Below, in pieces: positions 38,552-49,075 of a DNA stretch of 64,000 nt. The stretch spans positions 124,001 through 188,000 of the forward strand of contig NZ_FORF01000005.1 in the NCBI RefSeq assembly GCF_900113935.1. The letters run 5' to 3'. Both the position numbers and the translations under genes were made by a program. Source of the DNA: Aquamicrobium aerolatum DSM 21857. Lineage in GTDB: Bacteria > Pseudomonadota > Alphaproteobacteria > Rhizobiales > Rhizobiaceae. The notes below the pieces were generated by a model. It saw only the letters and a list, made by a program, of their open reading frames with translations, did not search any database and had not been told where the DNA came from. Each line of letters begins with the position of its first letter. The stretch's first letter is position 1.

Positions 38552-39574
38552 ATGAATTGTCCTGCTGACATTGCCTGGTCAAATCAACTGCGTCGCACCT
38601 CGGGTCGCCAGATTGCGCTTTGGTGCACCGCTGCCTTCATCATGACGACCGCCCATGCTGGCGCAGCATGGCTGGCACTGCGGGCGCCCGAGGAGCCCGT
38701 CATCCAGATAGCCGGTGGCCCGGCCATCGAAGTGGATCTCGCCGCCCTGGGCTTTACCGAAGTCGACCAGGTTTCCAGCGGGGATATCGCCGAAGCAGTG
38801 GAACCGGTCCATGCCGAGCCGGTAGAATCAGCTCAGCCAGATGTTGTGGAAGCCATTGACGTGACGGAGGCGGTGGAGCCGGTTATCGCGAAACCGGTTG
38901 AAGTGGCCGTTTCACGCCTTGCCGAAGCAGCGTCGGAAGTCGAAGTCGCGGCACTGTCACCGGTCGAGAACGAAGCAATCGTCGTTCCGGAATCGGTCAT
39001 TCCTGTCCAACAGGAAATTGTCGAACCGGTCGATGAGATTGAGCTGGAGGTCGCAGCGCTCGTTCATGTACCGCTTCCGACCAATCGTCCGGAAGCTCCG
39101 AAAAAAGTCGAACAGCAGGCAAAGCCACAGCCAAAACCCAAGCAGGAAGTCACTCGTCAGCGGGAACGTCGCCCGGCGGCGTCCGGCAATTCAGGCCAGA
39201 ACAATGCCGACACGCGCCGCGGCACGGCGCAAGGTTCTGCCCAAGGCCGGGCTGCGAACCAGAATACTGGAAATCAGCGCGCGAGCGAGGTGGGTAACGC
39301 TGCAGTTTCAAATTACCCCGGACAGGTCGCAAGGAAGCTGACGCGCGCTGCGCGATCAACCCGTGCACGTGACCGTGGCGAGGTATTGGTAAGTTTCACC
39401 GTCAGTCGTAATGGTAGCGTCAGTGGCGTACGAATCGCTCGCGGCTCGGGCTCGCAGCAGCTTGATCAGGCTGCACTTGCAACCGTCAATCGCGCAGCAC
39501 CTTTCCCGCCGATCCCGGAAGCGTCCGGTCGCGCCAACTGGACATTCAGTCTTCCGATCGCGTTCTCACGTTAG
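38552..39574 (+). CDS. tonB: Energy transducer TonB
   Basis: TonB spans the periplasm to energise HmuR. The 340-residue protein has an N-terminal membrane anchor (ALWCTAAFIMTTAHAGAAWL) and a long Glu/Pro/Val-rich periplasmic linker (about residues 65-205). The C-terminal TonB domain includes YPGQVARKLTRAARSTRARD and VLVSFTVSRNGSVSGVRIAR. It is long compared with E. coli TonB (239 residues), mainly because of the linker. It starts 2 nt after exbD. Confidence 0.95.
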   Translation: MNCPADIAWSNQLRRTSGRQIALWCTAAFIMTTAHAGAAWLALRAPEEPVIQIAGGPAIEVDLAALGFTEVDQVSSGDIAEAVEPVHAEPVESAQPDVVEAIDVTEAVEPVIAKPVEVAVSRLAEAASEVEVAALSPVENEAIVVPESVIPVQQEIVEPVDEIELEVAALVHVPLPTNRPEAPKKVEQQAKPQPKPKQEVTRQRERRPAASGNSGQNNADTRRGTAQGSAQGRAANQNTGNQRASEVGNAAVSNYPGQVARKLTRAARSTRARDRGEVLVSFTVSRNGSVSGVRIARGSGSQQLDQAALATVNRAAPFPPIPEASGRANWTFSLPIAFSR

Positions 39575-39586
39575 GAGTTTTGCCTG

Positions 39587-39901
39587 ATGTACATCGCCAT
39601 GAACAGGTTCAAAGTCAAAATCGGCCTTGAGACAGATTTCGAAGATGTGTGGCGCAATCGCGATTCGTCCCTTTCATCGATGAAGGGGTTTCGCGAATTC
39701 CATCTTCTGCGTGGTGCCACCCACGAAGCTGAAGGCTACACGCTCTATGCATCACACACAGTCTGGGAGAGCCAGGACGACTTCACTGCATGGACGAAAT
39801 CTCAAAGCTTCCGAGATTCTCACAAAAACGCAGGGGACCAGAAGCCAAGTTACATCGAGTCTCCGCGCTTTGAAGGCTTTTCGATAGTCGAAGGCGCTTG
39901 A
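39587..39901 (+). CDS. hmuQ: IsdG-like heme-degrading monooxygenase
   Basis: This 104-residue ABM-fold protein matches the rhizobial HmuQ/HmuD heme oxygenases. The family triad is visible as Asn6, Trp69 and His79 (MYIAMNRF, FTAWTKSQ and FRDSH), matching Asn7, Trp67 and His77 of IsdG. It would cleave cytosolic heme to release iron. The name hmuD is also used for this family. It is the last gene of the exbB operon, followed by a terminator. Confidence 0.9.
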   Translation: MYIAMNRFKVKIGLETDFEDVWRNRDSSLSSMKGFREFHLLRGATHEAEGYTLYASHTVWESQDDFTAWTKSQSFRDSHKNAGDQKPSYIESPRFEGFSIVEGA

Positions 39902-39989
39902 TTTCTCGAGAATGCATGCGGAAATCAGGCCAATTGGCCCGTACTGCAGGTCATAAACGCCTGACGCTCCAGCAGCTGATACCAGCATA

Positions 39990-40015
39990 AAACCCCGCCA
40001 AAAATGACGGGGTTT
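39990..40015. terminator. Terminator after the tonB/hmuQ operon
   Basis: AAACCCCG pairs with CGGGGTTT around a loop with two more possible pairs, and an A-run precedes it. It lies between two convergent genes, and the flanking A and T runs allow termination in both directions. Confidence 0.7.
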
Positions 40016-40069
40016 GCAATCAATCTAAGGCCAGCTCAGCAAGCTGGCCTTGTTTGTTTCATGGCCAGT

Positions 40070-40459
40070 TCAGCGGATGACCGGGCAGCCACGATCATTA
40101 GCGAAAGTGATGACTGCCGATCGGCGACCATGGCCGCGGCCTTCTACGCGCACAACGCGGCGGTTTTCGCTGATGACGCGAGCCCGGCGAAGACCCATAC
40201 GTTCCGCCTTGTTCACGGCCTCACGAACCGAGCAACCACGTTCGCGGTAGCGGCGATCCGGACCGCGATGGTCGCGCCAGCCCCTGTCACGCATATCATG
40301 GCGACCGCGGTCGTCGAACTGGATGCCAAGGGTCGGGCCCTGGTTGCCGAAGCCCAGATAGACACCCCCGCTCTGCGCCTGCGCAGTGGCAGGAACGGCG
40401 GCGAGCGCACCAAGGCCGACAAAGGCTGACAGGGCGGCAATCTTGAAAAACTTGAACAT
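40070..40459 (-). CDS. Secreted basic protein of unknown function
   Basis: This 129-residue protein has a clear signal peptide (FKIAALSAFVGLGALAAVPA, cleavage after AQA). The mature part has an Arg/Asp-rich stretch (DDRGRHDMRDRGWRDHRGP). Its C-terminal domain has motifs AVNKAERMGLRRARVISENR and RRSAVITFANDRGCPVI and two cysteines. Similar short secreted proteins are common in Rhizobiales; none has a known role. I chose MFKFFKIAAL as start because it gives the signal peptide. Confidence 0.8.
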   Translation of the reverse strand: MFKFFKIAALSAFVGLGALAAVPATAQAQSGGVYLGFGNQGPTLGIQFDDRGRHDMRDRGWRDHRGPDRRYRERGCSVREAVNKAERMGLRRARVISENRRVVRVEGRGHGRRSAVITFANDRGCPVIR

Positions 40460-40592
40460 GGTGCTTCTCCGTGGCTGTTGGGGTGCCGGTGGTTCGAATA
40501 AGAGCACCCTAACGCCCAGACTCTGAACAGGTTTCGAACCAGACATTCATTCTCGGTTCAGGTTCGCGCCAAAATCGCCGTAGAGCCCTGCA

Positions 40593-41180
40593 TTAGCTGG
40601 GAAGCTGGCGCGCCCAAAATTCCATCGGCTTGACGGTTTCGTCTGTCTCGCCGACATCGCACCAGGAAAAGCCGGTGGTATGCCCATCGATGCGGGAATA
40701 GCCGCGGTGAACCCAGAATTCGTCCAGCGGCTTGTAGCCTACAGGGCGCAGCGGGTGGTCGGCGGGACGGATGACGGACGAGAAAACACACGCGCTATAG
40801 CCTGATTCACGCGCCGCGCGCTCGCGATCCTCAAAAAAGCGCACGCCAACGCCCCGGCCACGATAGGTTTTGCGCAGCACGGATTCGCCGAAATAGAAGA
40901 AGCTGGCAGGGTCGAGGCCACGCGCGGCAAACGGTTCCGCGAATTCCTCAAAATGTTCGGTCAGCGGTGCAGCGGTGGCGGCGCCAACCAGTTCCGCCCC
41001 GTCGAACGCACCGACAATCACCGACCCCGCCGATTCCATATAGGTCGACAGATACCGGCGCTCGTAGTCGATATCCCCCTCATAGAGATAGGGAAAGTCG
41101 TGAAAGACCTCGATGCGAAGCCGTGCAAGATCGTCCAGCGCGGCTTCAGCTTCGGTGCGGCTCAGTCGGCGCACATCCAT
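40593..41180 (-). CDS. GNAT-family acetyltransferase
   Basis: This 195-residue protein has a GNAT-like fold. The acetyl-CoA binding motif is SVLRKTYRGRGVGVRFFEDR (about residues 103-122), followed by PVGYKPLDEFWVHRGYSRID. The substrate is unknown. The start MDVRRLS is 5 nt after the stop of the upstream SnoaL-like gene, so the two are probably co-transcribed; an in-frame start within the upstream gene is possible. Confidence 0.85.
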   Translation of the reverse strand: MDVRRLSRTEAEAALDDLARLRIEVFHDFPYLYEGDIDYERRYLSTYMESAGSVIVGAFDGAELVGAATAAPLTEHFEEFAEPFAARGLDPASFFYFGESVLRKTYRGRGVGVRFFEDRERAARESGYSACVFSSVIRPADHPLRPVGYKPLDEFWVHRGYSRIDGHTTGFSWCDVGETDETVKPMEFWARQLPS

Positions 41181-41185
41181 CAGTG

Positions 41186-41599
41186 TCAGCCCTTGCTGAC
41201 CTGTGCCGTCCATTCGGCAAGATTGTAGTAGGTCGTCACCCGCGAAATCTTGCCATCATCGATGTCGAAGAAAATGCCGGCTGGCAGCGTGTAGCGCTGG
41301 CCGTTGGCTTCGGGGAGGCCTTCGGCTGTCGCAAGATACTTGCCGTGCACGGTGAATTCTGCGGCTGCGCGGGTTCCGCCCTGCCCGACCATGATCACAA
41401 CGTCTGCAAGCGTCTCGTGGTAGTGCTTGCTCATCATCCCGTTGAACCAACGGAACTTGTCCTTGCCGATTTCGCGGCCGCCTTCGTTGAGGTCGTGGGC
41501 CACGTCCTCCGTCAGGCAGGCCAGCATGCCCTCGCTGTCACCGGCGTTGAATGCGGCGATGTAGCGTTCGATCAGGGCGTTTGTGTCAGCTTCACTCAT
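41186..41599 (-). CDS. SnoaL/NTF2-like (ketosteroid isomerase-fold) protein
   Basis: This 137-residue protein has the NTF2-like cone fold. It begins MSEADTNALIERYIAAFNAG and contains FRWFNGMMSKHYHETLADVV and the C-terminal GKISRVTTYYNLAEWTAQVS. It is probably a small-molecule isomerase or binding protein; substrate unknown. It is upstream of a GNAT gene and 24 nt after the YcgN-family gene on the same strand. Confidence 0.85.
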   Translation of the reverse strand: MSEADTNALIERYIAAFNAGDSEGMLACLTEDVAHDLNEGGREIGKDKFRWFNGMMSKHYHETLADVVIMVGQGGTRAAAEFTVHGKYLATAEGLPEANGQRYTLPAGIFFDIDDGKISRVTTYYNLAEWTAQVSKG

Positions 41600-41623
41600 A
41601 AAAATCCCTCCTGATTGTGCTGG

Positions 41624-42088
41624 TCATGGCTCGTCGTCCAGCATGTGCTCGAAATAGTCTTCCGGCTCGGCAAGCTCGGTCTCGCAGGCCGTCACCTTGC
41701 CGCGTACGGAAACGCCCGCTTCATGGACGGTGCCGCGGCTCCCAGAAACCAAATGGTGCCACCAATAGAGATCCCGGCCCTCTGCCACGAGGCGATAGGC
41801 GCAGGTCGAAGGAAGCCAAGGAATCGTGCGCACCTTCTCGGGTGTCAGGCCGACGCAGTCAGGGACAGTTGCCAGACGATTGGGATAATCGCGGCAACTG
41901 CACGTCTCGGCGTTGAAAAGCCGGCAGCCGACGCTGGTCCAGTAAATTGTCCCGTCGTCTTCATCCTCAAGCTTCGCAAGACAGCACTTGCCGCACCCAT
42001 CGCACAGAAGCTCCCACTCCTGCGGCGACATTTCCTCCAAAGTCTTTTCAGTCCAGAATGCATCCATCATGCTGCCCGTTTGGGACAT
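41624..42088 (-). CDS. YcgN (UPF0260) Cys-cluster family protein
   Basis: This 154-residue protein has the conserved Cys cluster [16 protein letters not shown] (about residues 28-43) and more cysteines in [17 protein letters not shown] and VPDCVG. It likely binds an Fe-S or zinc centre. The function is unknown. The start [12 protein letters not shown] has GAGGTG 7 nt upstream. It diverges from the OmpA-family gene, and the 151-bp gap should hold both promoters. Confidence 0.9.
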   Translation of the reverse strand: MSQTGSMMDAFWTEKTLEEMSPQEWELLCDGCGKCCLAKLEDEDDGTIYWTSVGCRLFNAETCSCRDYPNRLATVPDCVGLTPEKVRTIPWLPSTCAYRLVAEGRDLYWWHHLVSGSRGTVHEAGVSVRGKVTACETELAEPEDYFEHMLDDEP

Positions 42089-42239
42089 ACGGGCACCTCG
42101 GGTCAAGGTCCCTTGATGCATGGTCACGCTTTCGCCATGCGCTTGCCCGTCTATGGCCCTGTTTCGGTCGATCTGGAACCATCTGGAGCGTACATAGTTC
42201 CCGTGCTGAAGGACGACCAGCCCATAGGAGTTGACCACG

Positions 42240-44033
42240 ATGAAAAAGCAAACACGGATCTTGACTGGCACCGCGCTGGCTCTGGTGATGGCCGCAGGCA
42301 GTGGCATCGCAGCGCCCCAGCGCCCAGGATCCCCTTCAGTCGTGGATGCTCGCATCGCGCACGGCCAGATATTTCTGGCACAGGCGGATGAGGAGCTGAG
42401 CGAGGAAGAGCTGCGCCGCCGCCAGCAGCAAGAGGGCGACAGCGCCCCGGCCGAGCAGCAGTCGGCCCCGGAATCGGAAGTCGATGAGCCCGCGCCACCA
42501 GTGGAAGAACCTGCAGAACAACCCGCACCTCCTCCGGCCGAAGAACCTGCGCCCGCTCCCGAGCAGCCTGCTCCGCCCCCGGTAGAGGAGCCAGCCACAC
42601 CGGAAGCACCTCCAGCTCCGCAGGAAGCCCCAGCTGAGCCCACACCCGCGCAGCCGCCGGTCCCGCAGGAAGCGCCGGCCACACCGCCAGCAGAGACGGC
42701 ACCTGCCGCAGAGGAACCGGCTCCGACGCCGGAACAACCTCCAGTGCCCGAGACGCCGCCCGCCCAGGAGACCCCGCAAGCTGCTCCGACACCTGAGGCC
42801 CAACCGGCAGCACCAGCTCCAGCAGAGCAACCTGCAGCCGAAACACCGGCGCAACCTGCCGCACCGACGCCATCTGAAGCTGCACCGGCTGCGCCAGCCC
42901 CGGCGGAGCCTGCACCTGTGGCTCCGGCTCCAGCTCCCGAGAAGGAAGCTCCGCTGTTTGACAGCCAGAAAGAAGGCGAAACCGGTCAGCCTGCGCCTGC
43001 CGCAGAGGCTGCCCCCACAGCCCCGGCACAGCCTGCCACTCCGCCTCCAGCTACCGATGCCGAAGCGCAGCAGCTTGAAGCTCCGGTGGAAGTCCAGCCG
43101 CTGCGTGCAGAAGAAGGCCGCCGGATCGAGCGTAGAAGCGAACGCCGGGAACGCCGCGAAGGCGCTGATGTCCTTGGCGAGATCGGCGACCGCATCATCC
43201 TGCAATTTGGCGGCCAGACGATCGTGCAGAGTGATGATCGCGACCGCATCGGACGCGACGCGTCGGAGGTCTACTACGAAGAGTTGCCGCGTGGCCGGAC
43301 TCGCGAGACTGTGACGCGGCCAAATGGCGTCCAGGTCGTCACCATTCGCGACCGCTATGGCGATGTCGTTCGTCGCTCGCGGATCACCCCGGACGGCCAT
43401 GAATACGTGCTGGTCTACGCAGAAGACCGTGAACGCGAACGCGACCGTGGCGAGCGTCGTCAGTGGCGCGATCCTGCCCGCGATCTGCCCCCGCTGCGGA
43501 TCGACATTCCGCGTGACGAGTACATTCTGGATGCCCGTCGCGCACAGGAGCCGGAGGATTATTACGAGTTCTTCGAGCAACCGCCCGTCGAACCGATCCG
43601 TCGGCTCTATTCGATCGATGAAGTCAAATATTCTGCGCGCGTGCGTGACAGCGTCCGTCGCGTGGACATGGACACCATCACCTTCGAATTTGGTGCTGCG
43701 ACCATCTCGGAGAGCGAGATCGGCCGTCTGGAATCAGTCGCCGACGCGATGGCACGCCTGCTGGAGCGCAATCCTGCCGAGACCTTCCTGATCGAAGGCC
43801 ACACCGATGCTGTGGGGTCTGATCAGGCGAATCTCGCGCTGTCGGATCGCCGAGCGGAATCTGTTGCGGCGGCGCTGACCAACGTATTCGGGATCCCGCC
43901 GGAAAACCTCGTCACTCAAGGCTATGGCGAGCGCTATCTCAAGGTGAACAGCCAGGCTCCCGAGCGTGAGAACCGCCGCGTAGCGATGCGTCGTATCACC
44001 CCGCTTGTCGCCCCTGTCGCGCAAGCGCGGTAA
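42240..44033 (+). CDS. OmpA-family protein with long Pro/Ala/Glu-rich tract
   Basis: This is a 597-residue exported protein. It has a signal peptide ([17 protein letters not shown]) and a charged segment ([17 protein letters not shown]). A tract of about 220 residues almost entirely Pro, Ala, Glu, Thr and Gln follows (residues about 65-290). An Arg/Asp-rich middle and a C-terminal OmpA-like peptidoglycan-binding domain (about 480-590) follow, with [20 protein letters not shown] and [12 protein letters not shown]. The domain should bind peptidoglycan and the tract may span the periplasm. The ATG with AGGAG at 9 nt was chosen. Confidence 0.9.
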   Translation: MKKQTRILTGTALALVMAAGSGIAAPQRPGSPSVVDARIAHGQIFLAQADEELSEEELRRRQQQEGDSAPAEQQSAPESEVDEPAPPVEEPAEQPAPPPAEEPAPAPEQPAPPPVEEPATPEAPPAPQEAPAEPTPAQPPVPQEAPATPPAETAPAAEEPAPTPEQPPVPETPPAQETPQAAPTPEAQPAAPAPAEQPAAETPAQPAAPTPSEAAPAAPAPAEPAPVAPAPAPEKEAPLFDSQKEGETGQPAPAAEAAPTAPAQPATPPPATDAEAQQLEAPVEVQPLRAEEGRRIERRSERRERREGADVLGEIGDRIILQFGGQTIVQSDDRDRIGRDASEVYYEELPRGRTRETVTRPNGVQVVTIRDRYGDVVRRSRITPDGHEYVLVYAEDRERERDRGERRQWRDPARDLPPLRIDIPRDEYILDARRAQEPEDYYEFFEQPPVEPIRRLYSIDEVKYSARVRDSVRRVDMDTITFEFGAATISESEIGRLESVADAMARLLERNPAETFLIEGHTDAVGSDQANLALSDRRAESVAAALTNVFGIPPENLVTQGYGERYLKVNSQAPERENRRVAMRRITPLVAPVAQAR

Positions 44034-44071
44034 CCCTTCCCTGCCCCGTCCCCTGAAAAGGGGATAAGGCG

Positions 44072-44105
44072 AAAAGCCCGGTCATCATTGATGGCCGGGC
44101 TTTTT
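44072..44105 (+). terminator. Rho-independent terminator of the OmpA-family gene
   Basis: A 16-nt arm starting AAAAGCCCGG pairs with TGATGGCCGGGCTTTT around a tight loop, with one G-U pair, and ends in a T-run. It lies 38 nt after the stop of the OmpA-family gene. Confidence 0.85.
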
Positions 44106-44116
44106 AATGGGGAATG

Positions 44117-44173
44117 GGCAGTAGGCAATCGGCAATGGGAATCCGCACTACCTATTGCCCACTGCCGACTGCC
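44117..44173. repeat. 7-nt periodic inverted repeat (GGCARTN units)
   Basis: The left arm is GGCAGTA, GGCAATC, GGCAATG and GG. The right arm carries the complementary CCT, ATTGCCC, ACTGCCG and ACTGCC. Nineteen of 23 positions match, with an 11-nt loop. It occupies the gap between the OmpA terminator and the end of the SDR gene. Elements of this kind appear as dispersed intergenic repeats in many genomes; only one copy is visible here. Confidence 0.65.
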
Positions 44174-44181
44174 TCACATCC

Positions 44182-45051
44182 CTACCCAAACGACCTCACC
44201 ACCTTCGTGTCCGAGTTCTCGAAAACTTCGTCCGGCACAAAGAAATCGGCCGCCAATGGTCCGGTCGCGCCGGGCGCGTAGACGGAAAAGTCTGTCACGC
44301 CTTCAGCTTTCAGCACTTCCTCATCGATAAAGAAATTACCGGTGCAGTCGCGCGAGGGGCGATTGAGAATGGCATAAGCCGCGTCCGCCATGATCGCCGG
44401 CGAACGGCTCATTGACGAGACAGCCTCTCCGCCCAAAAGATTGCGGACGGCAGCCGTGTCGATAGCCGTCAGCGGCCATAGCGAGTTGACCGCAATACCG
44501 TCGCGCGCAAACTCGGCGCTCATGCCGAGCGTGCACATCGACATGCCGTATTTGGCCATCGTGTAGGCAACGTGATTGCCAAACCACTTGGGCTGCATGT
44601 CGAGCGGCGGCGCCAGATTCAAAATATGAGGATTTTGCGCCAACTTCAGGTACGGAATGCACATTTTCGAAACAAGAAACGTGCCGCGCGTATTGATCTG
44701 GTGCATCAGATCATAGCGTTTCATATCGGTTTCCAGCGTACCCGTGAGGTTGATGGCGCTGGCGTTGTTAATGCAGATGTCGATACCGCCGAACGTTTCC
44801 ACGGTCTTGGCGACGGCATCCGCTACCTGCTCTTCCTCGCGGATGTCACACAGGATCGGCAGCGCCTTGCCGCCCACCTTCTCGATGTCTTCCGCCGCAG
44901 TATAGATCGTCCCAGGCAGCTTTGGATGTGGCTGTGCCGTCTTGGCTGCGATGGTTACATTCGCGCCGTCCTGCGCTGCACGCAGAGCGATGGCGAGGCC
45001 AATGCCCCGCGATCCGCCCGAAATGAACACCGTCTTGCCTTGCAATGACAT
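44182..45051 (-). CDS. Short-chain dehydrogenase/reductase (HSDL2-like)
   Basis: This 289-residue NAD(P)-dependent oxidoreductase has the Rossmann motif ISGGSRGIGLAIALRAA near the N-terminus, NNASA, and a Tyr-x3-Lys region HVAYTMAKYGMSMC. It resembles the HSDL2-type group; the substrate is unknown, possibly a hydroxyacyl-CoA or steroid-like alcohol. The start has GGAGGAGGG about 9 nt upstream. Confidence 0.9.
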   Translation of the reverse strand: MSLQGKTVFISGGSRGIGLAIALRAAQDGANVTIAAKTAQPHPKLPGTIYTAAEDIEKVGGKALPILCDIREEEQVADAVAKTVETFGGIDICINNASAINLTGTLETDMKRYDLMHQINTRGTFLVSKMCIPYLKLAQNPHILNLAPPLDMQPKWFGNHVAYTMAKYGMSMCTLGMSAEFARDGIAVNSLWPLTAIDTAAVRNLLGGEAVSSMSRSPAIMADAAYAILNRPSRDCTGNFFIDEEVLKAEGVTDFSVYAPGATGPLAADFFVPDEVFENSDTKVVRSFG

Positions 45052-45075
45052 GATCGATCCCTCCTCCGGGCCGGT

Positions 45076-45330
45076 CTAAAATACCGGCCTTAACTGATGA
45101 ACGCTACGCTGCGAGCGGGCGGAGACGCCCTCAGGACCGACGCGCGCGCTGGCCGAAGATATTGTCGCGGTACCGTCGCTAATCCGCGCCGCGCCAGCTC
45201 CGCCATAGACGGCACAGCCGCTCAAAAGCACAATTGCTGCGGCCAGCGCGCCCGCCCGGCTCAGATCACTGAAAGATCCGCTCGCCCTGCTCGTCGATGA
45301 TCTGGCGTGCCTTGCGTTGCGTGACATCGA
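45076..45330 (-). CDS. Small putative lipoprotein overlapping the HlyU-family gene
   Basis: This 84-residue reading has a lipoprotein-type signal: a basic stretch (MSRNARHARSSTSRASG), then AGALAAAIVLLSGCAVYGGA with an LSGC lipobox. The mature part would be about 46 residues, rich in Ser, Ala and Arg. It overlaps the HlyU-family gene by 65 nt in another frame, and no better start exists after that gene. This is unusual, so it could be a false reading, or a lipoprotein coupled to its neighbour. A 7-bp hairpin (45069-45089) covers its stop. Confidence 0.45.
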   Translation of the reverse strand, partial: SMSRNARHARSSTSRASGSFSDLSRAGALAAAIVLLSGCAVYGGAGAARISDGTATISSASARVGPEGVSARSQRSVHQLRPVF

Positions 45331-45553
45331 TAGCATCCTCCTTCGAAGCAAACCGGTCTGCTCGGATGAATTTGTGCTGTTTCAGCTCGCCATCGATCTC
45401 CTTGGAGATGACGCCGCAGGTCTGGTACTGACCGCCTTCGACGAAGGGTGTCGCGACAATCGTGAAGCCATTGTGCTCGATTGCCTCAGCAGCCGGCTCG
45501 TCCTTGCCCCGCGCTTCGCCGCTACCGCCGAAGAGTTTCTTCCAGAACGACAT
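45266..45553 (-). CDS. HlyU-family protein
   Basis: This 95-residue protein, MSFWKKLFGGSGEARGKDE, matches the short HlyU family found in alphaproteobacteria (GFTIVATPFVEGGQYQTCGV, then HKFIRADRFASKEDA). It is named after a Vibrio regulator of hemolysin, but that name does not show DNA binding here, and no winged helix is visible in so short a protein. Function unknown. Confidence 0.88.
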   Translation of the reverse strand: MSFWKKLFGGSGEARGKDEPAAEAIEHNGFTIVATPFVEGGQYQTCGVISKEIDGELKQHKFIRADRFASKEDAIDVTQRKARQIIDEQGERIFQ

Positions 45554-45663
45554 GAGGTATGCTCTCCATTCTCGTCAGGCGCGCCGCGTCACCTGATACT
45601 GCCTGAGCCTTTATAGTCCCACCCGGGCACGAAGGAAAACCTCACGCCCCTGTTTACGCAGAC

Positions 45664-46287
45664 TTACGCCGACACGTGCGCGGTCAATGCCCGCGCCACC
45701 GCCGGGCGTTCCATCATCCGCTGGCGATGCTCCATCACGCGCGGGATACGGCTGGTGTCGACATTATCCATCTCGATCCACCGTGCCACAGCAAACAGAT
45801 ACGCGTCTGCTACCGAATAGGCATCTCCCATCACCCACGGCCCGCGCAGCATTTCCGTTTCGATCATCTCGAAACAATCGGTCACCACTTCCGGCACCTT
45901 GCGCTTCATTTCCGCCTGTGCCGCTTCGTCGTCAGCCCATCGCGAGGCCCGTGGCCCATGGGCGTGGGCAACATGCAGTGTCGACGCCAGATAGGCGTTG
46001 AAAGCCTGCATCTGCGCGAAAGCGAACAGATTACTCAATGGCGCCAACGCTGCGCCAGGGAAAATCTCCGCGATATAGGCGAGAATTGCCGGCGTCTCGG
46101 TCAGAATGCCACGCGGCGTCACCAACGCGGGAACCCGGCCCTTTGGATTGATCGAAAGGTAGTCCGGCGTTCTTTGCTGTGCATTCGCAAAATCGACCAG
46201 TTTCGCCACATAGTCGGCACCTGCCTCCTCCAGCGCGATGTGTGGAGCCAGCGCAATCGTTCCGCGCGCATAGTAAAGCGTGAGCAT
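45664..46287 (-). CDS. Glutathione S-transferase family protein
   Basis: This 207-residue protein has an N-terminal thioredoxin-like domain (MLTLYYARGTIALAPHIALE, with the glutathione-binding TETPAILAYIAEIFPGA). A C-terminal helical domain follows (about residues 85-205, ending MMERPAVARALTAHVSA). It probably conjugates glutathione to small electrophiles or performs other thiol chemistry. GGGAGAAG upstream supports the start. Confidence 0.92.
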   Translation of the reverse strand: MLTLYYARGTIALAPHIALEEAGADYVAKLVDFANAQQRTPDYLSINPKGRVPALVTPRGILTETPAILAYIAEIFPGAALAPLSNLFAFAQMQAFNAYLASTLHVAHAHGPRASRWADDEAAQAEMKRKVPEVVTDCFEMIETEMLRGPWVMGDAYSVADAYLFAVARWIEMDNVDTSRIPRVMEHRQRMMERPAVARALTAHVSA

Positions 46288-46336
46288 GTAATCTTCTCCC
46301 TCGGCAGACGACCCTTCGCCTGCCTTCATCCTAACC

Positions 46337-46894
46337 TTATTCCGGCGCGACAGTATCGCCCTTGCCCAGCGCCCTCTGCATCTGAATCGTATCGACCCAC
46401 CGCCCCAGCTTGAACCCGACCGAACGCTGCACACCCGCCGCCTGGAAACCCAGACTGCGATGCAGCCCTATCGAACCGGCATTGTCACGGTCGCCGATCA
46501 CGGCGAGCATCTGCCGCCAAGGGCCAGCCTCGCAACGTTCGATCAGCTGTAGCAGAAGCGCACTCCCAACGCCTTTGCCGACATGGCCGGGGCGAACGTA
46601 AACCGAGTCCTCAATCGTATAGCGGTAGGCTGGGCGCGGTCGATAAGCCGTCGCATAGGCATACCCCAGCACCAGTCCCTGACTTTCAGCAACCAGATAC
46701 GGCAACCCGGCAGCCAACACGGCATCACGCCGGCTCAGCATCTCAGCAACGTTGGGCGGGATCTCTTCGAAGGTAGCCAGCCCGTGCAACACGTGGCCGG
46801 CGTAGATCTCCTGCACCTGCGCCATATCCGATTCAGTCGCATCGCGCACAAGGGGAGCGCCGGACGAAGCGCCGGCCTGTGTGTAGTCGTTCAT
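46337..46894 (-). CDS. GNAT acetyltransferase (phosphinothricin acetyltransferase-like)
   Basis: This 185-residue protein starts MNDYTQAGASSGAPLVRDAT and has the motif YVRPGHVGKGVGSALLLQLI (about residues 95-114), which binds acetyl-CoA. The C-terminal part LHRSLGFQAAGVQRSVGFKL is typical of the PAT subgroup, which acetylates phosphinothricin or related amines. The natural substrate is probably an endogenous amine. The gene is 49 nt upstream of the GST gene on the same strand. Confidence 0.9.
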   Translation of the reverse strand: MNDYTQAGASSGAPLVRDATESDMAQVQEIYAGHVLHGLATFEEIPPNVAEMLSRRDAVLAAGLPYLVAESQGLVLGYAYATAYRPRPAYRYTIEDSVYVRPGHVGKGVGSALLLQLIERCEAGPWRQMLAVIGDRDNAGSIGLHRSLGFQAAGVQRSVGFKLGRWVDTIQMQRALGKGDTVAPE

Positions 46895-47023
46895 GGGTTC
46901 GGCTCTGTTACTGATCGCCCAGTGGCGAACGCCCCAGGCGGGAAAAATTGTAAACCACGCCCTCGGCGCGCGCAGCAACAATTTCCGCGTTGGGCATCAC
47001 GTCGAATGTCGAGCGCCCTCAAG

Positions 47024-47055
47024 ACACAAAAAACCCGGCGCGATGGCCGGGTTTT
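47024..47055 (-). terminator. Rho-independent terminator of rpoD
   Basis: On the minus strand AAAACCCGGC, a GCGATG-type loop and GCCGGGTTTT form a 10-bp stem followed by a T-run. It lies just after the rpoD stop. Confidence 0.9.
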
Positions 47056-47062
47056 GATGCTC

Positions 47063-49075
<2,013 letters not shown>

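Noticed and set aside
42336-43580. 414-codon minus-strand frame opposite the OmpA-family gene
   Set aside because: Its Cys/Arg/Gly-rich composition mirrors the Pro/Ala codons of the opposite strand.
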